Shown piece by piece: positions 9,819 to 17,297 of a stretch of 64,000 nt of DNA (the first letter of the stretch is position 1; every line of letters starts with the position of its first letter). Source of the stretch: Catenulispora sp. MAP5-51 (lineage in GTDB: Bacteria > Actinomycetota > Actinomycetes > Streptomycetales > Catenulisporaceae); NCBI RefSeq assembly GCF_041261205.1, contig NZ_JBGCCH010000012.1, positions 62,001 to 126,000 on the forward strand, read 5' to 3'. A program made the position numbers and the translations under genes. The notes beneath the pieces were generated by a model. The model was given only the letters and a program-made list of their open reading frames with translations. It had not been told where the DNA came from and did not search any database.

Positions 9819-10802
9819 TCATTGCGAGGGGAAGGTGGAACGCCTTTCGATTTCTGCGAGCAGCGCGGGCAGGATTTCGCGGGTGTCGCCGACGACACCG
9901 AGTGCGGCGAGCTTGAAGATCGGCGCCGCGGGATCGTCGCCGATCGCGACGACGGTCTTCGCGCCCTGCATCCCGGCGCGGTGCCGGACCGAGCCGGAGA
10001 CACCGCAGGCCAGGTAGAGGCGCGGGTTGACGACCTTGCCGGTGATGCCGACGCGCGCCTCGGCCGGGATCCAGCCGAGCTCGGCGGCGGTGTGTGAGCC
10101 GGCCAGCGCCGCGCCGAGGGTTTCGGCGACGTCGGCGAGGACGGCGAAGGTGGACTGCGAGCCGATGCCGCGGCCGCCGGCGACGACGATGTCGGCGTGG
10201 TCCAGGGCGGGGCATGCGGCGCGGGGCTTGGGGGTCGCGGCTATGCGCGGAGCGCGGGCTTCGGAGGGCTCGACGGCGATGGTGTGGAGAATCGGGGCCG
10301 CGGGACTCGGCTCGGGAACGGCGGCCTCGGGACGGACGGTGATGATCGGGGTGCCGCGGACGACGGTCGACTCGACGAGGTGCGAATCCGCGAGGCAGCG
10401 CTGGACGGCGACCGGGCCGGAGCGGACGTCGACGGCGTCGGTGATGATGCCGGAGTCGAGGCGGATCGCCAGGCGGGCGGCGGTTTCCTGGCCTCGGCGG
10501 GTCGCGGCTATGAGGATCGCGGCGGGATGGAGATGCTGCGCCACTGCTGCCAGGAGGTCGGTGTCGGTGCCTCGTTTGGATTCGCTTATACCCCGCTGCT
10601 CAGGCAGCGCAGAACTGCCCGGGCACCAGATCTCCGTAGCGCCGTAGCGCCCCAGAACCCTGATCTCCTCCTCATCGGGCGCGCCCGCGCACACCGCGAC
10701 CGGCTCCCCCAGCCGCCGGGCCAGCGTCAGCAGCGCGCACGCCGAGCGCGCCACCGTGCCCTCGCGCGCGTCGCGGTCGACGAGCGCCACCACTTTCGCC
10801 AT
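9819..10802 (-). CDS. etfA: Electron transfer flavoprotein, alpha subunit
   Basis: 327 residues. The C-terminal FAD-binding domain has VVAGGRGIGS, a TGKVVNPRLYLACGVSGSVRH stretch (split here: TGKVVNP, LYLACGVSGSVRH) and AIGDDPAAPIF, all ETF-alpha hallmarks. The N-terminal half is the less conserved interface with the beta subunit. Together they accept electrons from acyl-CoA and other dehydrogenases. It lies between etfB and etfD, 12 bases before the latter, as one operon. The family is certain; specific partner dehydrogenases are not in the window. Confidence 0.93.
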   Translation of the reverse strand: MAKVVALVDRDAREGTVARSACALLTLARRLGEPVAVCAGAPDEEEIRVLGRYGATEIWCPGSSALPEQRGISESKRGTDTDLLAAVAQHLHPAAILIAATRRGQETAARLAIRLDSGIITDAVDVRSGPVAVQRCLADSHLVESTVVRGTPIITVRPEAAVPEPSPAAPILHTIAVEPSEARAPRIAATPKPRAACPALDHADIVVAGGRGIGSQSTFAVLADVAETLGAALAGSHTAAELGWIPAEARVGITGKVVNPRLYLACGVSGSVRHRAGMQGAKTVVAIGDDPAAPIFKLAALGVVGDTREILPALLAEIERRSTFPSQ

Positions 10803-10822
10803 CCGGCCTCCTTGCCGTGATG

Positions 10823-10870
10823 TCGGTCGTGCGGTCGGTTGTGCGGTCGGTCGTGCGGTCGGTCGTGCGG
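10823..10870. repeat. Four tandem 12-bp repeats between etfB and etfA
   Basis: The unit TCGGTCGTGCGG occurs four times in a row; only the second copy differs (one T for C). The array ends one base before the etfB stop codon and fills most of the etfB-etfA gap, so copy-number change would alter their spacing on the mRNA. Confidence 0.85.
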
Positions 10871-10871
10871 G

Positions 10872-11648
10872 TCAGAGGAACTGTCGGAGGGTCAGGAAGT
10901 CGGCGATCCGGGCGGCCGCCGTGGCGGGGTCCCCGGTCACGGTCGTGGTGCGCTCCTCGGCGCGGGTGACGCCGGTGACCTTCGTCGCGGCGGCGGCCAG
11001 GCCGACCTCGTCGGCCCCGATGCCCAGATCCGCCAGGGACCAGGTGCGGACCAGCTTCTGGCGGGCGTCGGCGACGGCCTCGAAGCGGGGGTAGCGGGGT
11101 TCGCCGCTGCGGTCGGTGACCGAGACCACGGCGGGCATCGCGGCGGCCAGGTCCTCAGTGCCGGCGCCGTCCTCGCGGGTGGCGAAGAGCATGTCCTCGT
11201 CGGTGCGCACGGAGTCGCAGCAGCACAGGGCCGGCACGCCGAGGCGTTCGGCGAGCATCGCCGGGATCACCGACATCGCGGAGTCCGTGGAGGCGGTGCC
11301 GCACAGGACCAGGTCGAAGCCCAGGCGGCGGCAGGCGGCGGCCAGGACCAGGGAGGTGGCCGGGGCGTCGCTGCCGTGCAGGGCGTCGTCCAGGACGTGC
11401 ACGCCCTCGTCGGCGCCGCGGGCCAGCGCGGAGCGCAGCGCGCCGGAAGCTCCGGACGGGCCCATGGTCAGGGCGGTGACCTGCACGTCGAGACGACGGC
11501 AGGCGATGCGCGCGGCCTGCTCGACCGCGTATTCGTCGGCGTCCTGCAGCCGGCAGCGCACCGCCGACCGGTCCATGGTCAGATCCCGCCCGAACGTCAC
11601 CTCCGCCATCGCTTGCGGGACGTGCTTGGTCAAAACGACGATCTTCAT
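10872..11648 (-). CDS. etfB: Electron transfer flavoprotein, beta subunit
   Basis: 258 residues from ATG 11648 (MKIVVLTKHVPQ), the usual ETF-beta length. LQDADEYAVEQAARI and the late PAVVSVTDRSGEPRYPRF segment match the family, including the AMP-binding region. A longer open frame upstream has no family similarity and crosses a terminator. It is first in etfB-etfA-etfD. Confidence 0.93.
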   Translation of the reverse strand: MKIVVLTKHVPQAMAEVTFGRDLTMDRSAVRCRLQDADEYAVEQAARIACRRLDVQVTALTMGPSGASGALRSALARGADEGVHVLDDALHGSDAPATSLVLAAACRRLGFDLVLCGTASTDSAMSVIPAMLAERLGVPALCCCDSVRTDEDMLFATREDGAGTEDLAAAMPAVVSVTDRSGEPRYPRFEAVADARQKLVRTWSLADLGIGADEVGLAAAATKVTGVTRAEERTTTVTGDPATAAARIADFLTLRQFL

Positions 11649-11701
11649 CCCACACCTCGCAACTGCTGCGGGAGTGTAGAGGCCTGATGACCAATGGAGA
11701 A

Positions 11702-11736
11702 GACCCCTGACACGCGAGGCGCGTGTCAGGGGTCTC
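11702..11736. terminator. Strong hairpin terminator between copZ and etfB
   Basis: Perfect 16-bp stem AGACCCCTGACACGCG with CGCGTGTCAGGGGTCT around a 3-base loop (AGG). It follows the copZ stop by about 30 bases and separates the copper cluster from the ETF operon. Confidence 0.85.
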
Positions 11737-11764
11737 TCGGACACCCCGGAGGGTGATCGGCGGG

Positions 11765-12091
11765 TCAGTGGACCAGCGTGTAGCCGGCCTCGTCGACGGC
11801 GGCCTGGACGGCCTCGGCCGGCAGCGGGGCGGCGCTGGTGACGGTGACCTGGCCGGTCTCCAGCACCACGTCCACCTTCTGCACGCCGTCGATCGCGCTC
11901 ACCTCCTCCGTCACGGACTTGACGCAGTGACCGCAGGTCATGCCCGATACGGTGTAGACGGCGGTGGTCAGGGTCTCGGACACGAGGCTCTCCTTCGGCG
12001 TGGTCGCAACGGCTTCGGAAACAGGGGCGGCGCAACAGGAACAGCCCGAGGCGGCGGGCGCCTCGTCCTGGATCACGGTCAGCTCGGTCAT
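11765..12091 (-). CDS. copZ: Copper chaperone with HMA domain and Cys-rich N-terminal extension
   Basis: 108 residues. The HMA domain spans about 42-108 with the metal site MTCGHC (51-56). Residues 1-36 are an extension with a CSCC cluster (C17, C19, C20), absent from ordinary CopZ. TATAGT ends 7 bases before ATG 12091 and overlaps a CsoR-like operator, so the long form is probably made from a leaderless mRNA. An internal GTG at 11983 (VSETLTTAV) has AAGGAG just upstream and would give a standard 72-residue CopZ. Both forms may be made. Copper is inferred from family and context; other soft metals are possible. Confidence 0.88.
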   Translation of the reverse strand: MTELTVIQDEAPAASGCSCCAAPVSEAVATTPKESLVSETLTTAVYTVSGMTCGHCVKSVTEEVSAIDGVQKVDVVLETGQVTVTSAAPLPAEAVQAAVDEAGYTLVH

Positions 12092-12101
12092 GCCGGCTAC
12101 T

Positions 12102-12118
12102 ATACCCCCCTAGGGTAT
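12102..12118. promoter_or_regulatory. CsoR-like copper operator overlapping the copZ promoter
   Basis: ATACC-N7-GGTAT, 17 bp, with core CCCCTAG. The palindrome of A/T ends and C/G runs is the type bound by CsoR repressors. It overlaps the -10 hexamer TATAGT (12104-12099 on the minus strand). The same ATACC-N7-GGTAT layout recurs at 13636-13652. No csoR gene is in the window. Confidence 0.7.
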
Positions 12119-12130
12119 CTACCCCGGAGG

Positions 12131-12160
12131 GCCGGCCTGTGATCTCGATCACAGGCCGGC
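12131..12160. terminator. Perfect 14-bp-arm palindrome: terminator and/or CRP-type site
   Basis: GCCGGCCTGTGATC, two bases (TC), then GATCACAGGCCGGC. As RNA it is a very stable hairpin 54 bases past the lipoprotein stop, fitting a terminator. Its centre reads TGTGA-N6-TCACA, the exact CRP-family consensus, and lies about 54 bases upstream of the predicted copZ transcription start. Sequence alone cannot choose between the two roles. Confidence 0.6.
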
Positions 12161-12213
12161 TACCTCAAATCACAAGATCCTTCCGAACCGGATCATTCGC
12201 GGGTGAATCCCCC

Positions 12214-13098
12214 TCAGCGGACATCCAGTGTCACGGCCGCCGTGTGCAGCACGCCGGCCGTCTGGAACTGGAGGTACATCCGCCACTGCCCGGCCTTCGG
12301 CAGCGTCGCGTCGAAGGTCAGGTCCGGACCGCCGGTCGGGGTGGTCGCGATGCCGCCCTGCGGGTGCAGGTGGGCCATCGCCAGGTCCCCGGCGTGGAAG
12401 CCGGACAGGTGGGCGTAGGTCGCCAGGTACGGCTCCAGGTCCGTCACCGGCTTGCCGTCCTTGGCGATCGAGACCTTCAGCGGCATCTCCATCCCGGCCA
12501 TCAGCTGCATGGAGTCGACCGTGAGGGTGTAGCCGTCGACGGTGGCCGTCGAGGACACGGCCGGCAGCGGCTGGTCCGGGGCCGAGCCCGCGGAGGTCAC
12601 CTGCTCGGACAGCACCAGCGGCACCGCCTTGCCGTCCGCGCCCTTGGCGATGAACTGCGCGTAGACCCGGTACGCGCCGGGCCCGGCGGCCCGGGTCGGC
12701 GCGGTCCACGTGCCGTCCGCGGCCATCGTCGGGTGCACGTGCTGGAAGCCGGACAGGTCCGAGCGGACCAGGTAGAAGTGCATCAGCTTGGTCTGCTCGG
12801 GCTCGAAGGCGGTGACCGGCTTGCCGTCGGGGCCCAGGATCCGGAACGCGAATCCGGCCGCCGCGACCGAGTCCCCGGTCGGCGCGAAGGTGTAGCCCTG
12901 GGCGCTGGCGGCCAGGCCGTCGCCCATGTACATGGGCTCGCCGCCGTCGTCTGTGCCGGTCATGCCGGTCATGCCGGAGATGCCGGTCATCGAGGAGTGG
13001 GAGTGCGAGGAACTGGAGCTGCCGCACGCCGCGAGCGCCATCACCCCGACGAGGGTGGGGACGAGCAGCAGGAAGCGGACACGGTTGATCGAACGCAT
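12214..13098 (-). CDS. Predicted lipoprotein of the copper cluster
   Basis: 294 residues with a signal peptide and lipobox LAAC (Cys25), then a Ser/His/Met-rich linker with repeated TGMTG. The mature part has two similar halves, each with a HFYLVRSDLSGFQHVHP-like or YLATYAHLSGFHAGDLAMAHLHP-like segment rich in His, ending in a beta-rich domain. Such proteins occur next to copper genes in actinobacteria; surface metal binding is an inference. It is 55 bases after the Met/His-rich membrane protein gene and probably in its operon. GGAAGG lies upstream of the start. Confidence 0.75.
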   Translation of the reverse strand: MRSINRVRFLLLVPTLVGVMALAACGSSSSSHSHSSMTGISGMTGMTGTDDGGEPMYMGDGLAASAQGYTFAPTGDSVAAAGFAFRILGPDGKPVTAFEPEQTKLMHFYLVRSDLSGFQHVHPTMAADGTWTAPTRAAGPGAYRVYAQFIAKGADGKAVPLVLSEQVTSAGSAPDQPLPAVSSTATVDGYTLTVDSMQLMAGMEMPLKVSIAKDGKPVTDLEPYLATYAHLSGFHAGDLAMAHLHPQGGIATTPTGGPDLTFDATLPKAGQWRMYLQFQTAGVLHTAAVTLDVR

Positions 13099-13153
13099 GA
13101 GAATGAGAACCTTCCGGTGGAATACGTGAACTGACGGCGGATGAGGCCGTCTG

Positions 13154-13618
13154 TCACGTCCGGGAGATGCTCAGCGTGCGCAGGATGTCGACGCCGGCCC
13201 GGTGTGGGCCGTGCGGCCAGCGCGGGTGAATCAGATGCGGCACATACGGCTGCCCTGGCCGCCACAGCGCAATGACGACGAGGAACAGCGCCAGAAACAG
13301 GCCGGTCAGGCCTTCCGGGCGCAGCGGGACGCAGGTCTCACCGGACTGCATGTGGTCGGCTGTCGGCTGCTGGTCGCCGACGGTGGTCGCCATATCGGCC
13401 TGCGCCGGCATGTCGGCGTGCGACGGCATGTCGGCGTGCGACGGCATGTCGGCGTGCGACGGCATGGCCGCCGGCATCGCGGACTCCGCGTGCGAGGACA
13501 TCGGCATCGGCATCGGCATGCAGTGCATCGACGGAGCGCTGAGGCCGTGCATCAGGAACAGGCCGGCGAGCACCGCGAACAGCAGCAGCACGCGCCGCCG
13601 TCCGGGCCCCTGGGCCAT
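13154..13618 (-). CDS. Small Met/His-rich membrane protein (DUF6153-like)
   Basis: 154 residues. One N-terminal hydrophobic segment (LLLFAVLAGLFLMHGL) and one near the C-terminal third (LTGLFLALFLVVIALW) flank an extracellular-type loop with MHCMPMPMPM and four PSHADM/PAQADM repeats. Repeated Met and His suggest Cu(I)/Ag(I) binding. ATG 13618 has GGGAGGG just upstream and is preferred to an in-frame start 24 bases earlier. It is divergent from the permease across a shared CsoR-like site. The DUF assignment is from memory and moderate. Confidence 0.78.
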   Translation of the reverse strand: MAQGPGRRRVLLLFAVLAGLFLMHGLSAPSMHCMPMPMPMSSHAESAMPAAMPSHADMPSHADMPSHADMPAQADMATTVGDQQPTADHMQSGETCVPLRPEGLTGLFLALFLVVIALWRPGQPYVPHLIHPRWPHGPHRAGVDILRTLSISRT

Positions 13619-13635
13619 GATCCCTCCCGCGCTGA

Positions 13636-13658
13636 ATACCACTTACCGGTATAGGGTA
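13636..13658. promoter_or_regulatory. Second CsoR-like operator in the divergent promoter region
   Basis: ATACC (13636-13640), 7 bases, GGTAT (13648-13652): the same 17-bp layout as the copZ operator. An overlapping TACC-N6-GGGTA follows to 13658. It sits between the Met/His-rich protein gene and the permease gene, so one repressor could control both. TATAGG (13651-13656) may be the plus-strand -10. Confidence 0.6.
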
Positions 13659-13678
13659 GCGGCCGGGAGGCGTAAGCG

Positions 13679-14842
13679 ATGGGTGCGATCACACATGCGT
13701 TGAGAATCACGGGATCCATGACTTGGCAGATCACCTGGGCGCTGATCCTGGGCTTCACCCTCTCGGCGATCATCCAGGCGGTGGTGCGCAAGTCGACGAT
13801 CGGGCGGCTGCTCGGCGACAACCGGCCGCGGACGCTGGCGGTCGCCTCGTTGCTGGGGGCGGCGTCGTCCTCGTGCTCCTACGCCGCGGTGGCGCTGGCG
13901 CGCTCGTTGTTCCGCAAGGGCGCGGACTTCACCGCCGCGACCGCGTTCGCCTTCGGCTCCACCAACCTGGTACTGGAACTCGGCGTGATCCTGTGGCTGC
14001 TGATGGGCTGGCAGTTCACGGCGGCGGAGTTCGTCGGCGGCCCGGTGATGATCGTGGTGCTGGCGCTGCTGTTCCGGCGCTTCATGAAGCCGGCCCTGCT
14101 GCGCGAGGCGCGGGAGCAGGCCGATCGCGGGGTCGCGGGCTCCATGGAGGGGCACGCGGCGATGGACATGGCGGTGGCCGGGGACGGCTCGTTCTGGCGG
14201 CGGCTGCTCTCGCGCGCCGGGTTCACCTCGGTGTCGCACGTGTTCGTGATGGAGTGGGCCGCGATCCTGCGGGACCTGGTGATCGGGCTGTTCATCGCCG
14301 GGGCGATCGCGGCCTGGGTTCCGGACTCGTTCTGGGAGCACTTCTTCCTGTCCGGGCACCCGGTGTTGAGCGGGCTGTGGGGGCCGCTGATCGGCCCGGT
14401 GGTGGCGGTGATCAGCTTCGTGTGCTCGATCGGGAACGTGCCGCTGGCCCTGGTGCTGTGGAAGGGCGGGATCAGCTTCGGCGGCGTGACCGCGTTCATC
14501 TTCGCGGACCTGCTGATCCTGCCGATCCTGAACATCTACAAGAAGTACTACGGCAAGCGGATGGCCTGGTTCATGCTGTGGACGTTCTTCATCGCGATGG
14601 CCGGCGCGGGATACGTCGTGGAGCTGCTGTTCAACGCCTTCGGGTGGGTCCCGGAGCGCGGCGGGACGACGGTGATGACCGAGGGCGTGACGTGGAACTA
14701 CACCACCTGGCTGAACATCGTGTTCCTGGTGCTGGCGCTCGTGCTCGTGGTGCGGTTCCTGCGCACTGGCGGCCGGGCGATGCTGCGGATGATGGGCGGC
14801 GGGCCCATGGATCATGAATCCATGGAACACAGCGGACACTAG
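13679..14842 (+). CDS. Predicted permease, YraQ/UPF0718 (PF03773) family
   Basis: 387 residues and about eight to ten membrane helices in two halves, with the conserved SLLGAASSSCSYAAVALARSL-type loop (SSSCSYA) and its repeat FVCSIGNVPLALVLW, plus FADLLILPILNIYKKYYG. The Cys residues in both loops are typical. Family members move unknown substrates, often beside metal or arsenic genes. The tail MGGGPMDHESMEHSGH is Met/His-rich, like its divergent neighbour, which supports a metal. GGGAGG precedes the ATG. Confidence 0.85.
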   Translation: MGAITHALRITGSMTWQITWALILGFTLSAIIQAVVRKSTIGRLLGDNRPRTLAVASLLGAASSSCSYAAVALARSLFRKGADFTAATAFAFGSTNLVLELGVILWLLMGWQFTAAEFVGGPVMIVVLALLFRRFMKPALLREAREQADRGVAGSMEGHAAMDMAVAGDGSFWRRLLSRAGFTSVSHVFVMEWAAILRDLVIGLFIAGAIAAWVPDSFWEHFFLSGHPVLSGLWGPLIGPVVAVISFVCSIGNVPLALVLWKGGISFGGVTAFIFADLLILPILNIYKKYYGKRMAWFMLWTFFIAMAGAGYVVELLFNAFGWVPERGGTTVMTEGVTWNYTTWLNIVFLVLALVLVVRFLRTGGRAMLRMMGGGPMDHESMEHSGH

Positions 14843-14878
14843 AAGCATGTCACCGGCGTTTGGGCGAGAATACCGACC

Positions 14879-15940
14879 ATGGTCGACTCTGCGAACTCGT
14901 ATCTCCTCGTCGGCGGCTACGGCACGGGCGTGCACTGCCTGCGCTACGACGCCGACGGCGCCCTGTCCCCGGTGTCGTCGGTGGACATCGCCGACCCCTC
15001 CTACGTCGCCTATGACAGCACGCGCGGCGTCCTGACAGCGGTGGTCGAGCAGGAGCCGGCCGGCCGCGTGGCCTCCGCGCGCTTCACCGTCGCCGACGGG
15101 GGCGGCGCCGTCCGCGACCAGACCGACAGCGGCGGCGCGGCCCCCTGCCACCTGGCGCTGCACCCCGACGGCACCACCTTGTTCGTCGCCAACTACGTGT
15201 CGGGGACGGTCGCGGTCTTCGCCCTGGACGCCGAGGGCCGGGTCGCCGGCAGCGAGCCCGCGCAGGTGATCCAGCACTCCGGCTCGGGTCCGCGGACCGA
15301 CCGGCAGGAGGGCCCGCACGCGCACCAGGTGGTGGTCTCCCCCTCGGGACGCTGGGTGCTGGCCGTGGACCTCGGGACGGACGCGGTGTACGTGTACTCC
15401 TACGAATCCGAGTCCGGCCGGCTGTCGGCACAGAGCCACGTGCAGCTGCCCGGCGGCTCGGGCCCGCGCCACCTGGCCTTCCACGGCTCGGGGAACTACT
15501 TCTACCTGCTGAACGAGATCTCCTGGACCGTGGCGGTGTGCTCGTGGGACGAGTCCACCGGCGTCGGCGAGGCCGGTCCGGAGGTCCCGAGCCGGGCCGC
15601 GGTCGACCGTGCGGCGTCCGACCGCGCCTGGTGCGCGGCGATCCGGGTGTCGGCCGACGACCGTTTCGTGTACGCCTCCAACCGCATCGACGACACGATC
15701 GCGGTCTTCGCGGTGGTCGACGACGGCGCCGGCCTGGAGCAGATCGAGGTCGTGCCGGCCGGCGGCTCGTGGCCGCGCGACATCGTGCTGTCCCCGGACG
15801 GCACGCTGCTGTTCAGCGCGAACCAGCACTCGGATTCGATCACGGTGTTCCGGGTCGACGCCGAGAGCGGGCGGCTGACGCCGGTCGGGACGCCTTACGC
15901 GGTCACGACCCCGGCGTCGCTGCTGCCGATCTCCGGCTGA
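14879..15940 (+). CDS. Lactonase-type seven-bladed beta-propeller protein (6-phosphogluconolactonase-like)
   Basis: 353 residues with repeated blade motifs such as PCHLALHPDGTTLFVANY, PRHLAFHGSGNYFYLLNE and WPRDIVLSPDGTLLFSANQ, matching the PF10282 lactonase family (YbhE/Pgl). The conserved EGPHAHQV segment is present. Members hydrolyse 6-phosphogluconolactone or other lactones; no pentose-phosphate gene is nearby, so the substrate is open. No signal peptide is seen, so it is cytoplasmic. It starts 36 bases after the permease. Confidence 0.87.
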   Translation: MVDSANSYLLVGGYGTGVHCLRYDADGALSPVSSVDIADPSYVAYDSTRGVLTAVVEQEPAGRVASARFTVADGGGAVRDQTDSGGAAPCHLALHPDGTTLFVANYVSGTVAVFALDAEGRVAGSEPAQVIQHSGSGPRTDRQEGPHAHQVVVSPSGRWVLAVDLGTDAVYVYSYESESGRLSAQSHVQLPGGSGPRHLAFHGSGNYFYLLNEISWTVAVCSWDESTGVGEAGPEVPSRAAVDRAASDRAWCAAIRVSADDRFVYASNRIDDTIAVFAVVDDGAGLEQIEVVPAGGSWPRDIVLSPDGTLLFSANQHSDSITVFRVDAESGRLTPVGTPYAVTTPASLLPISG

Positions 15941-15971
15941 TCTGCGGCTGATCTCCGCGGGCAGCGGAGCA

Positions 15972-16017
15972 GGGGAACCGCGGCGGTGGGCGTTCCATCA
16001 CCACCGCGGTTCTCCCC
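15972..16017. terminator. Bidirectional hairpin terminator
   Basis: AACCGCGGCGGTG (15976-15988) pairs with CACCACCGCGGTT (15999-16011) with one mismatch, and GGGG/CCCC extends the stem. It lies between two convergent genes. Confidence 0.75.
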
Positions 16018-16068
16018 TCCGCAGGCTCTAACTCGATCGTGTGGTCGATATCTTCCGGAGAACGGCTC

Positions 16069-17199
16069 TCAATCGGTGTCGGTCGCGGCGAGCACGGCCA
16101 GGCTCTCCCCGCCGGGACGGACCGCGACCAGACCGATGTCCCAGAAGACGTGGGTGTACCAGGGAGATTCCGCGTCGAAGCCGAACCAGGTGCACTGCTG
16201 AGCCCGCTCCCACACCTCCTGAGGACTGGCGCCCTCCGCCGCCCCGGCGAGCGCGGCCAGCGAGCGCCAGGCGAACAGCCGGCTGTAGGCGCCGTGGCGG
16301 CCCCGGCCGTAGGCGCTGCCGTCCAAGGCGGCGTGGAACAGGATCCACCACGCCACGTACGCCTCCACGCCGAACACGGCCAGCCGGAACGGGACGCTCC
16401 CGGCCTCCAGGCACTGCAGGCCGAGCCCGGCCAGGGCTTCGAGGATGTTCTCCGGCGTCACGGCTTCGCCGAGGTCGAACACCCTCGCCTCGATCTCGCC
16501 GTTGGAGTCCTCGGCCCAGTTCAGGACGGCCGCCGACACCGCGTCCGCCACCGCCTGGGTGCTCACGTCGGTCGCCGGCCACGCCGGCCGCTCGCCCGGC
16601 GCGATCCTGATCTCGCGGTCCGCCTCGCCGATAGCGGGCGGCCCCTGGTCCCAGCCGGCTTCGAACCCGGCCAGCTCCAGCGGCAGCCAGCCGAGCGGAT
16701 GGCGCCGCATCGCCGCCGAGGACGCCCACTCGGCGATCCGCGGCCGCCGCGCGAGCGTGCCCTCCCGCAGGACGAGCTCGTGCACCAGGCAGGCGCGGAA
16801 GGTGTCGCCGTCGTCCCCGGAGCCCTCGACCGCCGCCGCCAGGCCGGTGCGCGGGCCCTCGGCGACCAGCAGGGCCGCGGCGAGCCGGTCGATGTCGTGC
16901 CCGGCGTCCCGGCCGGCCGCGATCAGCCGGAGCGCCTGGGACAGGTCGCCGTTGCCGCAGACCCCGGCGAGCAGTTTGAACAAGTGGTCGAAGGTATGCA
17001 GGTACTGCCAGGCCCGGGGTTCGGCCCGATGGCACTGAAGCAATTCGACGCCGAGATCCCCGAGGTACGCGCTGTCGCCGTCGGCGCAACGCCGCTCCGA
17101 CTCGGCACGCACCCAGCGGATGACCTTCCCCGGCTCGGCGTCGGCGGTGCGCCCGAGGTCGCGCAGCAACCGGATGGTTCGCTCGATCTTTTCCGCCAC
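16069..17199 (-). CDS. Unassigned cytoplasmic protein, possibly DUF6183
   Basis: 376 residues, no signal peptide or membrane segment. It is largely helical with many Trp and Ala, and has no catalytic motif I recognise. The C-terminal half (CTWFGFDAESPWYTHVFWDIG) looks like the actinobacterial DUF6183 family, from memory and with low certainty. The start is GTG 17199 because TACGCT ends 6 bases upstream in the leaderless pattern; a GTG at 17229 is the alternative. It stands alone between a terminator and repeats. Confidence 0.7.
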   Translation of the reverse strand: MAEKIERTIRLLRDLGRTADAEPGKVIRWVRAESERRCADGDSAYLGDLGVELLQCHRAEPRAWQYLHTFDHLFKLLAGVCGNGDLSQALRLIAAGRDAGHDIDRLAAALLVAEGPRTGLAAAVEGSGDDGDTFRACLVHELVLREGTLARRPRIAEWASSAAMRRHPLGWLPLELAGFEAGWDQGPPAIGEADREIRIAPGERPAWPATDVSTQAVADAVSAAVLNWAEDSNGEIEARVFDLGEAVTPENILEALAGLGLQCLEAGSVPFRLAVFGVEAYVAWWILFHAALDGSAYGRGRHGAYSRLFAWRSLAALAGAAEGASPQEVWERAQQCTWFGFDAESPWYTHVFWDIGLVAVRPGGESLAVLAATDTD

Positions 17200-17258
17200 G
17201 CCGCGAGCGTACGAAGTCTGCGACGACACCGATGACGGCCTTTTTCCCCGCCTACCCC

Positions 17259-17297
17259 GCGGTCACTAGCGCTAGGGTCGCGCGGTCACTAGCGCTA
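17259..17297. repeat. Two direct repeats carrying the palindrome TAGCGCTA
   Basis: GCGGTCACTAGCGCTA occurs at 17259-17274 and again at 17282-17297; flanks (TCGC) also repeat. The second copy contains the TAG stop of the epimerase gene. The inner CTAGCGCTAG palindrome in copy one could be a protein site or the mark of a small duplication. Confidence 0.75.

Noticed and set aside
10823-10870. Possible CRISPR-like array
   Set aside because: Units are 12 bp and contiguous with no spacers; it is a simple tandem repeat. No cas genes are present.
11649-12152. Upstream extension of etfB
   Set aside because: It would cross a strong terminator and the copZ gene; MKIVVLTKHVPQ at 11648 is the family start.
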